Below are positions 16,236 to 24,463 of a DNA stretch of 64,000 bases, in pieces. Origin of the DNA: Chromatiaceae bacterium (GTDB lineage Bacteria; Pseudomonadota; Gammaproteobacteria; Chromatiales; Chromatiaceae); NCBI GenBank assembly GCA_024235395.1, contig JACKMK010000001.1, positions 434,001 through 498,000 on the forward strand. Reading direction: 5' to 3'. Made by a program: the position numbers and the translations under genes. The notes under the pieces were generated by a model that was given only the letters and a program-made list of their open reading frames with translations, had not been told where the DNA came from and searched no databases. Within the stretch, counting starts at the first letter, position 1. Each line of letters starts with the position of its first letter.

Positions 16236-16958
16236 TCAAGCGATCACGTGCTCGCCGGATTCTGCCTGGCGCTGCAGGAAAAAGGCCGCCAGCGGCAGGT
16301 CCTCGGGGCGGGTTATCTTCAGATTGTCGGCGTGGCCTTCGACCATGACCGGGGTCCGCCCCGACCACTCGACCGCGCTGGCCTCGTCGGTCACCAGCTG
16401 GCCGGCGTCGAGTGCCGCTTCCATTGCCTCCAACAACACCCCGAAGCGGAACATCTGTGGCGTGAAGGCGCGCCAGAGATGGTCGCGGACGACCGTCTCG
16501 ACGATTCGATCCGCGGCATCGGTGCGCTTCATGGTGTCGTGCACCGGCAAACCGAGGATTCCGCCCACGTCGTGGTTACGCAGCATATCGATCAGGTGAT
16601 CAATATCGGATCGCCGGACACAAGGCCTCGCGGCGTCGTGGACCAGCACCCAGTCCGACGGGCGTGCGCGACGCTGGAGCGCATGCAATGCATTCAACAC
16701 CGAATGACATCGCTCGGCGCCACCCGTCACGCGGACCAGATCGGGATGGCCGGCAAACTCCGTGTGCTCCCACCACCGGTCTTCGTCGCTCAGGGCGAGG
16801 TAAAGCCCGTCGACCGACGGGTGCATCAGCGTGCGCTCGATTGCATGGTCGATCACGGGTCGGCCGACAAGGTCGAGATACTGCTTGGGAACGGCACCAC
16901 CCATGCGCCTACCCACGCCAGCGGCCGGCACCACGACCCAGAATGAGGGTTCAGTCAC
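16236..16958 (-). CDS. ispD: 2-C-methyl-D-erythritol 4-phosphate cytidylyltransferase
   Basis: 240 residues. The nucleotide-binding motif VVVPAAGVGRRMGGAVPKQY, the LVHDAARPCV segment and the C-terminal VEGHADNLKITRPEDLPLAA are diagnostic. IspD couples CTP to methylerythritol phosphate in the MEP pathway. Its start overlaps the ftsB stop by eight bases, the conserved ftsB-ispD coupling. Confidence 0.95.
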   Translation of the reverse strand: MTEPSFWVVVPAAGVGRRMGGAVPKQYLDLVGRPVIDHAIERTLMHPSVDGLYLALSDEDRWWEHTEFAGHPDLVRVTGGAERCHSVLNALHALQRRARPSDWVLVHDAARPCVRRSDIDHLIDMLRNHDVGGILGLPVHDTMKRTDAADRIVETVVRDHLWRAFTPQMFRFGVLLEAMEAALDAGQLVTDEASAVEWSGRTPVMVEGHADNLKITRPEDLPLAAFFLQRQAESGEHVIA

Positions 16959-17253
16959 GACCGCTTTCCGTGGGCGGCAGCAGCTGGAAATAGGTCTCGC
17001 CTTCGCGGATCAGGCCCAGCTCGCTGCGCGCCCTCGCCTCGATCGCTGCCAGTCCGTGTTTGAGGTCGTCCACCTCGGCCTGCAGTGTCGCGTTGCGCTC
17101 ATGCAGGTCATCGAGTTCGGCGCGCTGCAGCGTGAGTTGCCGCTTCAGGCTGTGCACCTCGGCAAGACTGCCGTCACCGACCCACAGGCGATACTGCAAC
17201 CCAATCAGCACCAGCAGCAGGAAGCCGAATATCAGCTGCAGTTTCCAGCTCAC
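16951..17253 (-). CDS. ftsB: Cell division protein FtsB
   Basis: About 100 residues. A single membrane segment (LQLIFGFLLLVLIGLQYRLW) is followed by a coiled coil (HSLKRQLTLQRAELDDLHER onward), the FtsB topology. FtsB joins FtsL and FtsQ in the periplasm as part of the divisome. I prefer the GTG at 17253 (VSWKLQ...) because it puts the membrane segment directly at the N-terminus as in E. coli. A TTG at 17271 abutting the eno stop would add six residues. The eno-ftsB-ispD order is conserved. Confidence 0.9.
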   Translation of the reverse strand: MSWKLQLIFGFLLLVLIGLQYRLWVGDGSLAEVHSLKRQLTLQRAELDDLHERNATLQAEVDDLKHGLAAIEARARSELGLIREGETYFQLLPPTESGRD

Positions 17254-17271
17254 CGCCGTCCGACATTCCAA

Positions 17272-18549
17272 TCAGAAACAGGGAAAGGCACTCTTGCCTG
17301 CATACACGGCGTCGTCGCCCAGCTGGTCTTCGATCCGCATCAACTGGTTGTACTTGGCGACGCGATCGGAACGCGACAAGGAGCCGGTCTTTATCTGGCC
17401 GGTGGCAGTCGCCACGGCCAGATCGGCGATCGTGGTGTCTTCGGTCTCTCCGGACCGGTGCGAGATCACCGCGCTGTAACCGGCGTCCTGCGCCATGCGG
17501 ATCGCCTGCAACGTTTCGGTCAGGGTGCCGATCTGGTTGAACTTGATCAGGATCGAGTTGGCGATGCCCTTGTCGATGCCTTCCTTGAGGATCCGGGTAT
17601 TGGTTACGAACAGGTCGTCGCCAACCAGCTGGATCTGCTTGCCCAGACGCTCGGTCAGCAGCTTCCAACCATCCCAGTCGCCCTCGTCCATGCCGTCCTC
17701 GATCGAGATGATCGGGTACTGGCCCACCCAGCCGGCGAGAAACTCGACGAATCCGGCAGAGTCGAACGACTTGCCTTCCGATGCAAGCACGTATTTGCCG
17801 TCCTTGTAGAACTCCGAGCTCGCCGCGTCCAGGCCCAGGTAGATGTCCTGGCCGGCCTTGAAACCGGCCTTGCCGATCGCTTCGAGGATCACCTCGATCG
17901 CCTCCTCGTTGGAACGAAGATTCGGCGCAAAGCCACCCTCGTCCCCCACCGTGGTCGCGAGCGAACGTTTGCCCAGCACCGATTTGAGCGCGTGAAACAC
18001 CTCTGCCCCGTACCGCACGGCCTCGCGGATGGAACCAGCGGCGACCGGCAGGATCATGAACTCCTGCAGGTCGACGCTGTTATCTGCGTGCTCGCCGCCA
18101 TTGATGATGTTCATCATCGGTACCGGCATGCGGAATCGACCGTTGCCCAGCGACTGATACAGTGGCATCGCCTTCTCTTGTGCCGCCGCATGCGCGGCAG
18201 CCAGCGAAGCGGCCAGGAGCGCGTTGGCGCCGAGGCGGGACTTGTTCTCTGTACCATCGAGATCGATCAAGCGTCGATCGATGGCCTCCTGCCCGGTCAC
18301 TTCCTGGTCCAACAGTGCGTCGCGGATCTCACCGTTGACGTTCGCCACCGCGGTCAACACGCCCTTGCCGAGATAGCGGCTCTTGTCACCATCGCGCAGC
18401 TCGAGCGCCTCCCGCGAGCCGGTCGATGCGCCGGACGGTGCCACCGCGCGGCCAATCGCACCGTCGGCAGTCAACACATCGGCCTCGACGGTGGGATTGC
18501 CCCGTGAATCGAGGATTTCGCGGGCGCGGACGTCGATGATCTCGGACAT
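17272..18549 (-). CDS. eno: Enolase
   Basis: 425 residues. It starts MSEIIDVRAREILDSRGNPT, the invariant N-terminal motif. Catalytic loops GASTGSREALELRD, VGDEGGFAPNL and SHRSGETEDTTIADLAVA are present. Enolase interconverts 2-phosphoglycerate and phosphoenolpyruvate in glycolysis and gluconeogenesis. AGGAG precedes the ATG. It lies about 120 bases after kdsA and directly before ftsB. Confidence 0.98.
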   Translation of the reverse strand: MSEIIDVRAREILDSRGNPTVEADVLTADGAIGRAVAPSGASTGSREALELRDGDKSRYLGKGVLTAVANVNGEIRDALLDQEVTGQEAIDRRLIDLDGTENKSRLGANALLAASLAAAHAAAQEKAMPLYQSLGNGRFRMPVPMMNIINGGEHADNSVDLQEFMILPVAAGSIREAVRYGAEVFHALKSVLGKRSLATTVGDEGGFAPNLRSNEEAIEVILEAIGKAGFKAGQDIYLGLDAASSEFYKDGKYVLASEGKSFDSAGFVEFLAGWVGQYPIISIEDGMDEGDWDGWKLLTERLGKQIQLVGDDLFVTNTRILKEGIDKGIANSILIKFNQIGTLTETLQAIRMAQDAGYSAVISHRSGETEDTTIADLAVATATGQIKTGSLSRSDRVAKYNQLMRIEDQLGDDAVYAGKSAFPCF

Positions 18550-18672
18550 GGGTACTCCTAAAACTTCAGGGTTCAGATGAATGAGCCGCGATCGGTAGTC
18601 GGCAACGCAGACAAGGATGCGACCGCCAATCGGTGATGTAACGCGGATGCGGCCGGAAGACGACCGAACACG

Positions 18673-19506
18673 TCAAAGTTCCTGTTCGATGAAGCCACGC
18701 CGTTTGACCACCCCGTCGATTGCTACCAGGGTCTCCAGCAACGGCTGCATCTTGTCGAGCGGCCAGGAATTGGGGCCATCGGAGAGCGCGTGCTCCGGAT
18801 CGGGATGGGTCTCCATGAACAGACCCGATATGCCCACCGCGACAGCCGCGCGCGCTAGCACCGGCACATGTTCACGCTGTCCGCCCGACTTGCTTCCCAG
18901 GCCGCCAGGCTGCTGTACCGAGTGTGTTGCATCGAACACCACCGGACATCCGGTCGAGCGCATCACTGCGAGCCCGCGCATGTCTGACACCAGGGTGTTG
19001 TAACCGAATGAAACGCCGCGTTCGCACACCATGATCTGCGAGTTACCGGTGGCGCGCGCCTTGTCGACGACGTTGTTCATATCCCAGGGCGCGAGAAACT
19101 GCCCCTTCTTGATGTTCACAGGTCGCCCGGCACGCGCGACGCTCTGAATGAAATTCGTCTGCCGACACAGAAATGCCGGTGTCTGCAGCACGTCGACGAC
19201 GGCCGCGACCTCGTCAAGCGGCGTGTCTTCGTGGACATCGGTGAGTACCGGCACACCCAACTCGGTCTTCACCCGCTCGAGAATGCGCAATCCCTCCTCC
19301 AGGCCGGGACCGCGCGGACTCGCATGCGACGAACGATTGGCCTTGTCGAACGACGATTTGTAGATGAACGGAATGCCGAGTGCGGCGGTCATGTCCTTCA
19401 ATGTGCTCGCCACCTCCAGCGCCGAACCCTCGCCTTCGATTACGCAGGTCCCTGCGATCAGAAAGAACGGGTGATCGAGACCGACTTCGAAACCACAGAG
19501 GTTCAC
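18673..19506 (-). CDS. kdsA: 3-deoxy-8-phosphooctulonate synthase
   Basis: 277 residues from a GTG that overlaps the pyrG stop (GTGA). The upstream in-frame region lies within pyrG and is rejected. Signatures: FFLIAGTCVIE, IYKSSFDKANRSS, VLTDVHEDTPLDEVA, CRQTNFIQS, VNIKKGQFLAPWDM, VFDATHSVQQPGG and FMETHPDPEHALSDGPNSWP. It condenses phosphoenolpyruvate with arabinose 5-phosphate to make Kdo-8-phosphate for lipopolysaccharide. The Cys in CVIE suggests the metal-dependent subclass may apply, but that should be judged by alignment. The pyrG-kdsA-eno order is conserved. Confidence 0.95.
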   Translation of the reverse strand: MNLCGFEVGLDHPFFLIAGTCVIEGEGSALEVASTLKDMTAALGIPFIYKSSFDKANRSSHASPRGPGLEEGLRILERVKTELGVPVLTDVHEDTPLDEVAAVVDVLQTPAFLCRQTNFIQSVARAGRPVNIKKGQFLAPWDMNNVVDKARATGNSQIMVCERGVSFGYNTLVSDMRGLAVMRSTGCPVVFDATHSVQQPGGLGSKSGGQREHVPVLARAAVAVGISGLFMETHPDPEHALSDGPNSWPLDKMQPLLETLVAIDGVVKRRGFIEQEL

Positions 19507-21152
19507 GCGGACACCGCCTCTTGCACCTGCTCGTTGTGATGTTGCACGGCCGCCTCGATGAAGCCCTGAAACAGCGGGTGACCATAACGCGGCGTCGAGG
19601 TGAACTCTGGGTGGAACTGACACGCCACGAACCACGGATGCGACGGAATTTCGATCATCTCGACAAGGCGTCCATCGATCGACGTCCCTGCGACCTTCAT
19701 ACCAGCGTCTTCGAGGTCCTGCCGGAAACCATTGTTGAATTCGTAGCGGTGCCGATGTCGTTCACTGATCACATCCTGACCGTACAGGCGGCGAGCGATC
19801 GTCCCTTTGGCCAAGCGGCACTGCTGCCCTCCCAATCGCATGGTCCCACCCAGATCGACGTCTGCCCCGCGCTGTTCGATGGAACCGTCGGCGTTCAACC
19901 ATTCGGTGATCAACGCGATCACCGGATAAGGTGTGCCGGGATTGAACTCCGTGCTGTGTGCGCCTTCGAGTTTTGCGACGTTGCGCGCGAATTCGATCAC
20001 CGCGACCTGCATACCGAGGCAGATGCCCAGATACGGCACGCGGTTCTCTCGCGCAAAACGCGCCGCGGCAATCTTGCCTTCGACGCCCCGTTCACCGAAG
20101 CCACCGGGGACGAGGATTGCGTCCATGCCCTCGAGACTCCCGGTGCCGTCCTTGTGCAACACCTCGGAGTCGATGTAATGGATGTTGACCTGCCGCGCTG
20201 ACTTGATGCCGGCGTGTACCAGGGCTTCATTCAGCGATTTGTAGGATTCGGTCAGATCGACGTATTTGCCGACCATCGCGATATCGACTTCGCCATCGAC
20301 CTTGTCGAGCCCATCGACCACTGCCTGCCATTCACTCAGGTCCGCCGGCGGCACGTCCAGCCGCAGCTGGTCGACAACGATCTGGTCGAGGTCCTGTTCA
20401 TGCAGCATCAGCGGGATCCGGTAGATGCTGTCGGCATCGATCGCGGAAATCACCGCACGCTCCGGCACGTTGGTGAACAACGCGATCTTGCGCCGCTCAC
20501 CGTCCGGAAGCGGACGGTCCGCACGACACAACAACACGTCCGGCTGGATACCGATCGAGCGCAGTTCCTTGACCGAGTGCTGGGTCGGCTTGGTCTTGAT
20601 CTCGCCCGACGCGGGGATGTACGGCACCAGGGTGAGGTGCATGAACAGGGCGTTTTCCCGCCCCATCTCCACACCCATCTGGCGGATCGCCTCGAGAAAC
20701 GGCAGCGACTCGATATCGCCGACCGTTCCACCGATCTCCACGAGCGCGACATCGGCGTCATCCGCCCCGAGACGGACGCTTTCCTTGATCTCGTTGGTAA
20801 TGTGCGGAATGACCTGCACCGTCCCGCCCAGATAATCGCCACGCCGCTCTTTGCGGATGACATTCTCGTAGATCTGGCCGGTGGTGAAATTGTTGTTGCG
20901 ACCCATTGTCGTGCGGATAAACCGCTCGTAATGGCCCAGATCGAGGTCGGTCTCCGCGCCATCATCGGTAACGAAGACCTCGCCGTGTTGGAAAGGACTC
21001 ATCGTACCGGGGTCTACGTTGATGTAAGGGTCGAGCTTGATCATCGTGACCTTCAGGCCACGCGCCTCAAGCAAGGCCCCCAGGGAGGCCGAGGCAATAC
21101 CTTTGCCAAGCGACGACACGACGCCGCCCGTAATAAAAATGCATTTAGCCAT
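19503..21152 (-). CDS. pyrG: CTP synthase
   Basis: 549 residues starting MAKCIFITGGVVSSLGKGIA (the synthetase P-loop). The C-terminal glutamine amidotransferase domain contains VPGGFGERGVEGK, the catalytic-Cys motif YLGICLGMQVAV, and the HPWFVACQFHPEF His/Glu pair. The enzyme aminates UTP to CTP with glutamine-derived ammonia. Its start is fixed by the family N-terminus; further in-frame upstream codons are in the intergenic region. It is the first gene of the leftward superoperon. Confidence 0.98.
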   Translation of the reverse strand: MAKCIFITGGVVSSLGKGIASASLGALLEARGLKVTMIKLDPYINVDPGTMSPFQHGEVFVTDDGAETDLDLGHYERFIRTTMGRNNNFTTGQIYENVIRKERRGDYLGGTVQVIPHITNEIKESVRLGADDADVALVEIGGTVGDIESLPFLEAIRQMGVEMGRENALFMHLTLVPYIPASGEIKTKPTQHSVKELRSIGIQPDVLLCRADRPLPDGERRKIALFTNVPERAVISAIDADSIYRIPLMLHEQDLDQIVVDQLRLDVPPADLSEWQAVVDGLDKVDGEVDIAMVGKYVDLTESYKSLNEALVHAGIKSARQVNIHYIDSEVLHKDGTGSLEGMDAILVPGGFGERGVEGKIAAARFARENRVPYLGICLGMQVAVIEFARNVAKLEGAHSTEFNPGTPYPVIALITEWLNADGSIEQRGADVDLGGTMRLGGQQCRLAKGTIARRLYGQDVISERHRHRYEFNNGFRQDLEDAGMKVAGTSIDGRLVEMIEIPSHPWFVACQFHPEFTSTPRYGHPLFQGFIEAAVQHHNEQVQEAVSA

Positions 21153-21477
21153 GCGCCGATGGGCTCGAAAGGAGGTTGAAACGGACGGGATTAAACGGTA
21201 CCAGATGGCCAATCACGGCTCAATCGGCGAATAAAAAAACGCATGCCGATCACCACACAATACGCATTATTATTGTCTTATATTCCAAACCGTTACCGGT
21301 AGTCTTTTTTTCGTTTCCGCCGCTAGTGGTCAACAACCGGTTGGTCTATAGTGTGGGATGCTCGGAACGAAGGACCCCCGAGCTCGTGCCGACTGCTCTC
21401 ATCGTAATGACGGGTACTGTCGATGCAGGGAAGCACACCTCCACTCACAGCAAAATGCACATAAGGAGTCATCCAAC
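21153..21477. other. Intergenic region between divergent pyrG and the sulfur globule-like gene
   Basis: This 325-base stretch separates divergent genes and is clearly AT-richer than its surroundings between about 21230 and 21310. It should hold the pyrG promoter (leftward) and the promoter of the gene at 21478. A TATAGT hexamer at 21347-21352 is a possible -10 for the rightward gene, but no convincing -35 is seen. No gene is supported here. Confidence 0.5.
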
Positions 21478-21921
21478 ATGCGGAATTTCGCAAAAGCATT
21501 CGGCGCTGCGGTTGTCGCGGGCGCAGCTGCACTCACCATGTCCTCGGCCAGCGCCTGGTGGGGCGGCGGTCCTTGGGGCGGCAACAACTGGGACAACAAC
21601 TACAACCGGGGCACCGGCTACGGCAATACCTCCGGTTGGGGCGACGGCTGGGGTGATGCATCGGGTTCCGGTGGCGGCGACTTCAGCATGAACATGAGCG
21701 GCCGTGGCAACACCAATATGCGTGGCTACGGCAACGGCTACGGCGCCGGCGACGGCTGGGGCCGCGGTTACAACTACAGCGCACCGGGCTGGGGCGGCTA
21801 TGGTCCTGGCTACGGCTACGGCGGTCCCGGCTGGGGTGGCCCGGGTTGGGGCGGTCCTGGTGGCGGCTGGGGCGCACCTGTGGCGCCGCAGGCACCCGAA
21901 GCGCCTGCTGCAAACCAGTAA
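21478..21921 (+). CDS. Sulfur globule envelope-like protein, Gly/Trp/Tyr/Asn-rich, secreted
   Basis: 147 residues with AAGGAG upstream of the ATG. A Sec signal peptide (MRNFAKAFGAAVVAGAAALT, cleavage probably after SSASA) precedes a mature part made mainly of Gly, Trp, Tyr, Asn and Pro. It has WGGGPWGGNNWDNNYNRG, then FSMNMSGRGNTNMRGYGNGY, then tandem GGPGWGGPGWGG repeats and an Ala/Pro tail. Composition and order resemble the sulfur globule proteins that coat periplasmic sulfur deposits in Chromatiaceae and related thiotrophs. Low-complexity sequence limits certainty, so a general glycine-rich envelope protein is the alternative. A strong terminator follows and fnr lies downstream. Confidence 0.65.
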   Translation: MRNFAKAFGAAVVAGAAALTMSSASAWWGGGPWGGNNWDNNYNRGTGYGNTSGWGDGWGDASGSGGGDFSMNMSGRGNTNMRGYGNGYGAGDGWGRGYNYSAPGWGGYGPGYGYGGPGWGGPGWGGPGGGWGAPVAPQAPEAPAANQ

Positions 21922-21934
21922 TCCGCGTTGCGAC

Positions 21935-21970
21935 AAAAAAACCCGTCCATTTCCAGGACGGGTTTTTTTT
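21935..21970 (+). terminator. Intrinsic terminator after the sulfur globule-like gene
   Basis: An A-tract, then stem ACCCGTCC / GGACGGGT with a short loop, then eight T residues (TTTTTTTT). It ends the transcript 14 bases after the stop codon and insulates fnr. The A-tract means it could also act leftwards. Confidence 0.93.
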
Positions 21971-21987
21971 GCACCCAACGGAGGTTA

Positions 21988-22001
21988 TTGATCAGGGTCA
22001 A
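21988..22001 (+). promoter_or_regulatory. FNR-binding site upstream of fnr
   Basis: TTGAT-CAGG-GTCAA differs from the FNR consensus TTGAT-N4-ATCAA at one base. It is 67 bases before the fnr GTG, between the terminator and the gene, suggesting autoregulation. Basis: sequence match plus known FNR consensus; regulation is inferred. Confidence 0.72.
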
Positions 22002-22068
22002 AAAACCCCGCACAATTCGGTTATTAGGCATCGATGTGCTGAAACAACGATCGACTGAGAGACCCAAC

Positions 22069-22833
22069 GTGACCGAGAAGAACGTCATCTCCCTCGACAA
22101 GATCAAAGTCGCCTGCCGCGACTGCAGCCTTTCCACACTCTGTCTGCCGATGGGTCTCCGCCCCGAGGACGTCGACCGACTCGATGCCATCGTCAAGCGC
22201 AATCGACCACTTCAGCGCGGCGACAACCTTTTCCGCGCCGGCGAACCCTTCCGCAGCCTTTATGTCGTAAAGACCGGAGCGGTCAAGACCTTCACCCAGA
22301 CCAACGACGGCGACGAGCAGGTGGTCGGCTTCCATCTTCCGGGCGAAGTCCTCGGTCTGGATGCGATCCAGGACGGCTCGCACGGCTGCAGCGCGCGTGC
22401 ATTGGAGACGACCGCGATCTGCGAACTGCCCTTCGAACGGCTCGAAGACCTGTCGTCGAACATCCCAAGCCTGCAGCACCAGATGTTCCGCCTGCTCAGC
22501 AAAGAGATCAGCCACGAGGCCGAGATGATGGCACTGCTCGGCCGCTGTACCGCCGAGGAGTGCGTGGCGTCGTTTCTCCTGAGCCTTTCGGAACGCTTCC
22601 GGCGGCGCGGCTTTTCGGCGACCGACTTCTTTTTGAGCATGTCACGCCAGGAGATCGGCAGCTACCTGGGGTTGGCACTCGAGACGGTCAGCCGACTGTT
22701 CACACGCTTTCAGGAGGACGAGATCCTGAAGGTGGAACGCAAGCATGTGCAGATCCTCGATATCGAGCGGCTGCGCGCGATGGTGACGCACCAGGTACAC
22801 CTGGAGGCACACCGCGCCCATCCCTCGACTTGA
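22069..22833 (+). CDS. fnr: Oxygen-sensing transcription regulator FNR
   Basis: 254 residues from a GTG preceded by GAGAGA. Four cysteines that bind the oxygen-labile [4Fe-4S] cluster are present: Cys16, Cys19 and Cys25 in ACRDCSLSTLC and Cys118 in AICELPFE, matching E. coli spacing; an extra Cys107 is present. A cyclic-nucleotide-type beta barrel is followed by the helix-turn-helix at about residues 191-210 with the ETVSR recognition motif that reads TTGAT half sites. It activates microaerobic and anaerobic genes when the cluster is intact. FNR boxes lie upstream of this gene and of ccoN next door. The exact start is uncertain, as GTG or TTG codons upstream are possible. Confidence 0.95.
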   Translation: MTEKNVISLDKIKVACRDCSLSTLCLPMGLRPEDVDRLDAIVKRNRPLQRGDNLFRAGEPFRSLYVVKTGAVKTFTQTNDGDEQVVGFHLPGEVLGLDAIQDGSHGCSARALETTAICELPFERLEDLSSNIPSLQHQMFRLLSKEISHEAEMMALLGRCTAEECVASFLLSLSERFRRRGFSATDFFLSMSRQEIGSYLGLALETVSRLFTRFQEDEILKVERKHVQILDIERLRAMVTHQVHLEAHRAHPST

Positions 22834-22889
22834 TCTACCTCAAGCCGGCAACGACGAAAATCCTTGCGGATTATTAGCAAACGCTCAAT

Positions 22890-22903
22890 TTGATCCAGAT
22901 CAA
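22890..22903 (+). promoter_or_regulatory. Perfect FNR-binding site upstream of ccoN
   Basis: TTGAT-CCAG-ATCAA is a perfect palindrome matching the FNR consensus. A class II arrangement (site centred near -41.5) would put the start near 22938, with TAGTCT at 22925-22930 as a plausible -10. The ccoN ATG is at 23012. This predicts FNR-activated cbb3 oxidase expression at low oxygen. Confidence 0.88.
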
Positions 22904-23011
22904 AGCAAGGCTTGATATTCACCTTAGTCTTGCACAGCCAAGTTGGTTTGCGCCCGCCCGGGCTCGAAACGGCTGCTGCTGGTTTTATCACTATCCTTTG
23001 GGAGACGCGTA

Positions 23012-24445
23012 ATGGAGTCACAGACCACATATAATTACAAGGTCGTGCGCCAGTTTGCGATTATGACGGTCGTCTGGGGCATCGTGGGGATGCTCGTCGG
23101 CGTCATCGTTGCGGCACAGCTGGCCTTTCCAGATTTCTTTCTTTGGGACGGCGTTTCGTTCCTCAGCTACGGCCGGCTTCGCCCACTGCATACAAATGCG
23201 GTGATCTTTGCATTCGGTGGGTCGGCGCTGTTTGCCACCTCATACTATGTTGTGCAGCGCACCAACCAGGCCCGCCTGTTCGGTGGACCGCTCGCCGCCT
23301 TCACCTTCTGGGGCTGGACAGTCGTCATCCTGCTGGCCGCGATCAGCCTGCCGCTTGGTATTACCTCCGGTAAGGAATATGCCGAACTCGAGTGGCCGAT
23401 CGACCTGCTGATCGCTGTCGTCTGGGTGGTGTACGCCATCGTGTTCTTCGGCACCATCATGAAGCGCAAGGTCAAGCACATCTACGTCGCCAACTGGTTC
23501 TTCGGCGCATTCATCCTGACGATTGCGGTGCTGCACATCGTCAACAGCGCCTTTATCCCGGTCACGCTGACCAAAGGCTACAGCTTCTACCCGGGCGCGA
23601 TCGATGCGATGGTTCAGTGGTGGTACGGCCACAATGCGGTCGGCTTCTTCCTGACCACTGCATTCCTTGGAATGATGTACTACTTCGTGCCGAAACAGGC
23701 GGGGCGTCCGGTCTACTCCTATCGTCTTTCGGTCGTGCACTTCTGGGCGTTGATCTCCACCTACATGTGGGCGGGCCCGCACCATCTGCACTACACCGCG
23801 CTGCCCGACTGGGCGCAGTCGGTAGGCATGATCTTCTCGCTGATCCTGCTCGCACCTTCCTGGGGCGGCATGATCAACGGCATCATGACTCTGTCCGGCG
23901 CCTGGCATAAGCTGCGCACCGACCCTGTCCTGAAGTTCCTGATCGTCTCGCTGTCGTTCTACGGCATGTCGACCTTCGAAGGGCCGATGATGTCGATCAA
24001 GACCGTCAACGCGCTGTCGCACTACACGGACTGGACCGTCGGGCATGTGCATTCCGGCGCACTGGGCTGGGTCGCGATGGTTTCGATCGGCTCCTTGTAC
24101 TATCTGATTCCGCGCCTGTTCGGTAAGGTGAACATGGCCAGCATGAAACTGGTCGAGTTGCACTTCTGGATTGCGACCATCGGTGTGGTGCTGTACATCG
24201 CCGCGATGTGGATCGCCGGTGTCATGCAGGGCCTGATGTGGCGCGCTGTCAATGCCGACGGCACCCTGACCTACTCGTTCATCGAATCGGTCGAACGCAC
24301 TTATCCCTTCTACTACGTACGTCTGCTCGGCGGCGCCATGTTCCTGTTTGGCATGCTGTTGATGGCCTACAACACGTGGAAGACGGTCTCGGAAGGACGT
24401 GCCGCTGACGCGGACGACGCCATCCCGGCCGCTGCAGCCCACTGA
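23012..24445 (+). CDS. ccoN: cbb3-type cytochrome c oxidase subunit I
   Basis: 477 residues and about twelve membrane segments. It is the catalytic haem-copper subunit of the high-affinity oxidase, reducing oxygen to water while pumping protons across the inner membrane. The conserved core segments RLRPLHTNAVIFAFGGSALF, WYGHNAVGFFLT, AGPHHLHYTALPDW and VGHVHSGALGW hold the haem and CuB histidines. GGAG lies upstream of the ATG. It heads the ccoNOQP operon under an FNR box. Confidence 0.97.
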   Translation: MESQTTYNYKVVRQFAIMTVVWGIVGMLVGVIVAAQLAFPDFFLWDGVSFLSYGRLRPLHTNAVIFAFGGSALFATSYYVVQRTNQARLFGGPLAAFTFWGWTVVILLAAISLPLGITSGKEYAELEWPIDLLIAVVWVVYAIVFFGTIMKRKVKHIYVANWFFGAFILTIAVLHIVNSAFIPVTLTKGYSFYPGAIDAMVQWWYGHNAVGFFLTTAFLGMMYYFVPKQAGRPVYSYRLSVVHFWALISTYMWAGPHHLHYTALPDWAQSVGMIFSLILLAPSWGGMINGIMTLSGAWHKLRTDPVLKFLIVSLSFYGMSTFEGPMMSIKTVNALSHYTDWTVGHVHSGALGWVAMVSIGSLYYLIPRLFGKVNMASMKLVELHFWIATIGVVLYIAAMWIAGVMQGLMWRAVNADGTLTYSFIESVERTYPFYYVRLLGGAMFLFGMLLMAYNTWKTVSEGRAADADDAIPAAAAH

Positions 24446-24463
24446 TCCGAAGGAGTATCAACA

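Noticed and set aside
16831..18507. 558-codon open frame on the plus strand opposite eno and ftsB
   Set aside because: Enolase and FtsB on the minus strand explain the sequence; the antisense product resembles no protein and has typical shadow composition.
21168..21691. Plus-strand AAAGGAGG at 21168-21175 followed at once by an open frame starting TTG
   Set aside because: The spacing between the Shine-Dalgarno match and TTG is zero, the frame runs antisense-free but then overlaps the sulfur globule-like gene in another frame, and its protein is low-complexity Arg/His/Ser-rich with no conserved look.
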